Origin: Proteobacteria bacterium UBA6522
Lineage (GTDB): Bacteria > Pseudomonadota > Gammaproteobacteria > Steroidobacterales > Rariloculaceae
DNA: 9,436 nucleotides
Assembly (NCBI GenBank): GCA_002434915.1
Contig: DJLG01000009.1
Span: forward strand, 1-9,436
Direction of reading: 5' to 3'
Shown: positions 6,633-9,436 of the stretch, one piece after another
Layout of the letters: each line of letters opens with the position of its first letter
Numbering within the stretch: position 1 is the stretch's first letter
The notes under the pieces: model-generated
What the model was told of the DNA's origin: nothing
Database searches by the model: none
The model's input: only the letters and a program-made list of their open reading frames with translations
Program-made: the position numbers and the translations under genes

Positions 6633-7056
6633 AAAGTTGGTTAGCCCTTTTGATGAATGCCTCAACCTGGGAACGAACAATTTCTTCAAATAACATACCA
6701 AACATCTTATCTAAAGGGGTTCTTGAAACATCAAAAGCTAATTCAATTTTAACTAAACACCCAGGTTCGTTCTGTTTCAAAAACCGCCACCCACCGCTTA
6801 GACTTTTGAAAGGCCCATCGACCAAGTCAATATCAATCTGATGAGGTCTTTTTAATGCATTACATGTTGTAAAACGTTTCCGTAAGCCTCCAAGCCCAAC
6901 ATCTAACATAGCTACAATTTCCATTTCAGTTTCTCTTTCAACATGCGAACCTTGACACCAATGAAGAAACTCTGGATATGACGCAATATCATTGACCAGA
7001 TCAAACATCTGGTCAGGCTCATACGCCACATGCTCACTTCGCTGAACAGTGTGCAC
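6625..7056 (-). CDS. ratA: RatA family START/Coq10-like protein
   Basis: The product is a 143-residue START/polyketide-cyclase fold protein of the RatA/Coq10 family. E. coli RatA (YfjG) was described as a toxin that blocks 70S ribosome association, and related Coq10 proteins bind ubiquinone; the true role here is undecided. Visible family features are DQMFDLVNDIASYPEFLHWC near the start, LRKRFTTCN, LVDGPFKSLSGGWRF and a C-terminal helix VEAFIKRANQLYG. The frame is open to TTG 7068, overlapping the transporter stop. I chose GTG 7056-7054 because residue-for-residue alignment with E. coli MPQISRTALVPYSAEQ starts there, 4 bases after the transporter stop. No catalytic residues can be assigned. 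Confidence 0.92.
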   Translation of the reverse strand: MHTVQRSEHVAYEPDQMFDLVNDIASYPEFLHWCQGSHVERETEMEIVAMLDVGLGGLRKRFTTCNALKRPHQIDIDLVDGPFKSLSGGWRFLKQNEPGCLVKIELAFDVSRTPLDKMFGMLFEEIVRSQVEAFIKRANQLYG

Positions 7057-7060
7057 TAGA

Positions 7061-8440
7061 TCACACAATCCCTATGGCATTGAGAAAAATAAGCAACACG
7101 GCAACTGGAGCAATAAAACGGGCTGAAATACGCCACATGTGATAGACGCCATCTACAGAAGCATCAATTTCATCTGAAGTTGAATTAGCGGACATAAACC
7201 AACCCGAAAAAATTGCAATAGCAAACCCACCAAGAGGCAACATAATATTTGCAGTCAAATAATCAAAACTATCAAAAAATGTTCCCCATAATAATTCAAA
7301 ATCACTGAGCTCATTAAAAGAAAGAACACTCAGCAAACCTAGCATCCAGATTGCTATTCCAACAAAAATAGCTGTTTTTCTGCGTTCTAACCCTGTCGTT
7401 TCCATAAGCCAAGCCACAGGAGATTCCATTAATGCAATTCCGGAAGTCCATGCTGCAAATGTAAGCAACAAAAAAAATACTGTTGCTATTATCCTTCCAC
7501 CTGGCAACTGTCCAAATGCAATTGGAATTGTTTGAAAGATAAGCCCAGGTCCTTCAGCTGGGTCTAATCCATGCGCAAAAACTATAGGGAATATTACAAG
7601 TCCCGCAAGAATAGCAATAGCTGTATCCATCATCACAACTGCTATAGAAGTTTTAATAATAGAAGCTTCACTAGACAAATATGCACCGTAAGCCATCACA
7701 GCTCCCATACCAATGCTTAGGGTAAAAAAAGCATGTCCTAAAGCAGAAAGAATTCCTTCTGAACTTAAATCCGAAAATTTAGGTGCAAATAAAAAAATCA
7801 AAGCCTCAGAAAAATTCCCCTCAATCATGCTGTATCCCAATAAGATAAAAAGAAGAAAAACCAAAGCAGGCATTAATATACGAACGGCCTTTTCCAGGCC
7901 ATGCTCTACACCTCTCGCAACCACAAAAACAGTCAATATGATAAAAAGGCTATGCCAAAGCCCGGAAATAAACCAGTTACCTGTTAGCCCATCAAATTTA
8001 TGAGATGCGCCCTCCGCGTCTATTCCAACTAGAGTTCCAGATCCAGCTTCAAAAACATACGCCAATGCCCATCCGGCTACTACACTGTAATAGGAAAGAA
8101 TGAGAAAACTTGCCACAACTCCGAGAAGCCCAACGATACGCCAATGTTTATTCCCAGTTTCTTCTTCTCCTAGGAAGGACATGGTACTAACGGGATTCCT
8201 CCGTCCGCGCCTCCCAATCAGAATTTCAGATATCATGATTGGTAAGCCAATGCCAAACACGCATATCAAGTAAACTAGAACAAATGCTCCCCCACCATTT
8301 ACACCAGCAATATAAGGAAACTTCCATATATTGCCTAATCCGACAGCAGAACCTGATAAAGCCAAAATAAAAGTAAGACGAGAAGACCATTGACCATGAA
8401 GAGAACGACGTTGCGCTCCAGATGAAACCACTCCTAACAC
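7061..8440 (-). CDS. Sodium-dependent NSS-family (SNF/SLC6-like) transporter
   Basis: This is a secondary transporter of the neurotransmitter:sodium symporter family, which includes LeuT, MhsT and Tyt1 and mostly moves amino acids with Na+. The product is 459 residues with about 11 membrane segments. TM1 has the unwound sodium and substrate motif SAVGLGNIWKFPY (31-43), followed by NGGGAF and TM2 ending in the family motif EILIGRRGRRNP. The TM6 region reads AFFTLSIGMGAVMAYGAY, TM7 DTAIAILAGLVIFP, and TM8 TFAAWTSGIALMESPVAW, carrying the Thr-Ser pair expected at the Na2 site. The N-terminal tail is short and basic. The start is GTG 8440, with a second GTG three codons in; no ATG is available before TM1. 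The substrate cannot be read from sequence. It is the first gene of a tight operon with ratA and rnfH. Confidence 0.93.
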   Translation of the reverse strand: MLGVVSSGAQRRSLHGQWSSRLTFILALSGSAVGLGNIWKFPYIAGVNGGGAFVLVYLICVFGIGLPIMISEILIGRRGRRNPVSTMSFLGEEETGNKHWRIVGLLGVVASFLILSYYSVVAGWALAYVFEAGSGTLVGIDAEGASHKFDGLTGNWFISGLWHSLFIILTVFVVARGVEHGLEKAVRILMPALVFLLFILLGYSMIEGNFSEALIFLFAPKFSDLSSEGILSALGHAFFTLSIGMGAVMAYGAYLSSEASIIKTSIAVVMMDTAIAILAGLVIFPIVFAHGLDPAEGPGLIFQTIPIAFGQLPGGRIIATVFFLLLTFAAWTSGIALMESPVAWLMETTGLERRKTAIFVGIAIWMLGLLSVLSFNELSDFELLWGTFFDSFDYLTANIMLPLGGFAIAIFSGWFMSANSTSDEIDASVDGVYHMWRISARFIAPVAVLLIFLNAIGIV

Positions 8441-8476
8441 CTCTCTGACGTGTATTTTGGTGTAGATTCTAGGATC

Positions 8477-8506
8477 ATTAGAGGATCATGGCTAGAAAGG
8501 TAGCAA
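8477..8506 (-). promoter_or_regulatory. Predicted promoter of the transporter-ratA-rnfH operon
   Basis: On the minus strand TTGCTA (8506-8501, 4 of 6 matches) and TCTAAT (8482-8477, 5 of 6) are separated by 18 bases. The -35 lies inside the first codons of smpB, so this operon and smpB overlap in their control regions. The leader would be about 30 bases. Confidence 0.35.
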
Positions 8507-8967
8507 AAAAACCCTCAACATCAATCGCTCTTAATAAAAAAGCGCGATTTGATTTCTTTATTGAGGAAAAGATCGAGGCAGGAATATCACTTGAAGGCTG
8601 GGAAGTTAAAAGCCTTAGAGCTGGTAAAGCACAACTAACGGAAAGTTATGTTGTCGTCCGAAAAGCCGAGATCTGGATACTAGGTGCCTACCTTACACCT
8701 TTAGCCTCCGCATCTACCCATATTGATACAGACCCAGCACGAACTAGAAAATTACTACTGCATCGAAAAGAGATAGACCGACTGTCTGGTCTAGTAGATC
8801 GTAAGGGGTACACACTCGTTCCTCTAGAACTCTATTGGAACCATGGTAGAGCAAAGCTTTCCATTGGTCTTGCCAAAGGTAAAAAGCAATACGACAAACG
8901 CTCAGAAAAGAAAAAACAAGACTGGGAACGTGATAAGGCCCGAGCGCTTAAAGCAATAAATAGATAA
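8488..8967 (+). CDS. smpB: tmRNA-binding protein SmpB
   Basis: SmpB binds tmRNA and brings it to stalled ribosomes for trans-translation. The product is 159 residues, against 160 in E. coli. The beta-barrel core shows ALNKKARFDFFIEEKIEAG, the motif GWEVKSLRAGKA at 37-48, and DPARTRKLLLHRKEI at 82-96. The C-terminal tail KGKKQYDKRSEKKK (from 130) is the part that becomes helical in the mRNA channel. The start is ATG 8488; AGAGG stands only 3 bases upstream, so spacing is short, although the family alignment leaves no better start. The next gene downstream is ssrA, its functional partner, 121 bases away; no terminator is seen between them. Confidence 0.98.
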   Translation: MARKVAKKPSTSIALNKKARFDFFIEEKIEAGISLEGWEVKSLRAGKAQLTESYVVVRKAEIWILGAYLTPLASASTHIDTDPARTRKLLLHRKEIDRLSGLVDRKGYTLVPLELYWNHGRAKLSIGLAKGKKQYDKRSEKKKQDWERDKARALKAINR

Positions 8968-9051
8968 GGCAAGAATAAAAACTCAAACCAAATCTAGCAT
9001 AGTTTCACAGGCCTAATAACGACAATACTTAATAGAATGCATCTCATAACT

Positions 9052-9079
9052 TTGAAATATCATTTAATACGACTAAAAT
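9052..9079 (+). promoter_or_regulatory. Predicted sigma-70 promoter of ssrA
   Basis: TTGAAA (9052-9057, 5 of 6 matches) and TAAAAT (9074-9079, 5 of 6) with a 16-base spacer. The mature tmRNA 5' end at 9089 is 10 bases after the -10, so the primary transcript probably begins at or just before it, with RNase P trimming any leader. Separate transcription from smpB is therefore likely. Confidence 0.6.
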
Positions 9080-9088
9080 AATTGCCTA

Positions 9089-9436
9089 GGGGGCGATCGG
9101 CTTCGACGTGGGTCGTGAATCTTTAGGTGCATGCCGAGGGGCAGATCACCTCGTAAAACCAACTGCAAACCATATAGTTGCCAATGAAGACAACTACGCT
9201 CTAGCTGCTTAAAAAACAGACTAAAGCCTTCTGCCCGGCACGTGCTTGTGCGTCCGGTTCCAGGAGTCATCCACACAAGATCGCGGAATGGACTGTCTAG
9301 GGCCTGAACGCTAAAACTTAACTAGACTGGCTGTGAGTTTTCCCTGCCCGTCGGGTAGCTTTCAGCAAGATTAAAGACGGAATAAGCATGTAGAGCTTAA
9401 AGCGGATCACTTGCGGACGCGGGTTCAATTCCCGCC
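9089..9436 (+). ncRNA. ssrA: Transfer-messenger RNA (tmRNA), 3' end cut by window edge
   Basis: tmRNA rescues stalled ribosomes by acting as tRNA-Ala and then as a short mRNA encoding a degradation tag. The 5' end GGGGGCGATCGGCTTCGACG matches the conserved start of one-piece tmRNAs: a 7-base acceptor strand GGGGGCG, then the D-loop analogue. Pseudoknot 1 is visible, with stem CGAGG (9135-9139) / CCTCG (9149-9153) and second stem GCAG (9141-9144) / CTGC (9163-9166). The tag reading frame follows at 9180. Near the 3' side are TAAGCATGTAGAGC and the T arm GCGGGTTCAATTCCCGC. The sequence stops after the first base of the 3' acceptor strand, so about ten bases (six acceptor bases plus ACCA) are missing. 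It is a one-piece, non-permuted gene, as usual in gammaproteobacteria. Confidence 0.98.
9180..9212 (+). other. tmRNA proteolysis tag reading frame
   Basis: Reading from the resume codon GCC at 9180, preceded by ATAGTT as the equivalent of the E. coli UAGUC signal, gives ANEDNYALAA and then TAA at 9210-9212. With the Ala carried by tmRNA itself the tag is AANEDNYALAA. It ends in ALAA, the ClpXP/SspB-type degron, and differs from the E. coli tag (AANDENYALAA) by swapping Asp and Glu. Confidence 0.93.

Noticed and set aside
6633..6701. Longer rnfH start giving 23 extra residues
   Set aside because: The extension lies fully inside ratA and has no match to RnfH N-termini; the ATG at 6632 fits the family alignment and the usual short overlap.
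7713..8003. A 96-codon open frame on the plus strand inside the transporter gene
   Set aside because: It is the complement of hydrophobic membrane-segment codons, giving a Lys/Arg-rich product with no family resemblance.
9073..9276. A 67-codon open frame on the minus strand across the tmRNA gene
   Set aside because: It is antisense to conserved tmRNA structure, has no Shine-Dalgarno sequence or recognisable domain, and is rich in Arg and Leu from GC-rich RNA stems.
1..9436. Novel defence, mobile or biosynthetic system
   Set aside because: Every substantial reading frame is assigned to a conserved family and the gaps are short. I saw no transposase, integrase, CRISPR repeats or long direct repeats.

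Overview
The window looks like a conserved housekeeping segment of a gammaproteobacterial chromosome, moderately AT-rich by eye. Three things point there. The order grpE / nadK-recN / bamE / rnfH-ratA / smpB-ssrA is the Escherichia coli order. The insertion of fur divergently beside bamE is the Pseudomonas and Xanthomonas arrangement. The protein matches (Fur of the Pseudomonas type, RnfH, RatA, BamE) are gammaproteobacterial. The presence of hrcA, which E. coli and Pseudomonas lack at this locus, suggests a deeper-branching or environmental lineage. I cannot name the genus.

Layout. Positions 1-2633 hold the minus-strand chaperone cluster hrcA-grpE-dnaK; dnaK runs off the left edge, and dnaJ would be expected beyond it. 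A near-perfect sigma-32 heat-shock promoter lies between grpE and dnaK. After a 172-base divergent gap come the plus-strand genes nadK and recN, joined by a one-base stop/start overlap. Next are minus-strand fur and plus-strand bamE, diverging from a 75-base region that carries a palindrome inside the predicted fur promoter. Convergent to bamE is a tight minus-strand operon: a sodium:neurotransmitter-symporter-family (NSS) transporter, then ratA, then rnfH. Finally smpB and the tmRNA gene ssrA read rightward. The window ends about ten bases before the mature 3' end of the tmRNA.

Function. The genes cover protein quality control (DnaK/GrpE, HrcA, SmpB-tmRNA), DNA repair (RecN), NADP supply (NadK), iron regulation (Fur), outer-membrane assembly (BamE) and small accessory proteins (RatA, RnfH). 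The NSS transporter is the only gene without an obvious link to its neighbours. Several genes start with GTG (fur, ratA, the transporter, and probably bamE), and I moved some starts downstream using Shine-Dalgarno spacing or family alignment.

I found no mobile element, CRISPR array, prophage or defence cassette, and nothing that looks like a new multi-gene system. The points worth a second look are regulatory: HrcA without a visible CIRCE operator, the position of the heat-shock promoter, and small inverted repeats at hrcA-grpE and fur-bamE. No gene-free stretch exceeds 172 bases.
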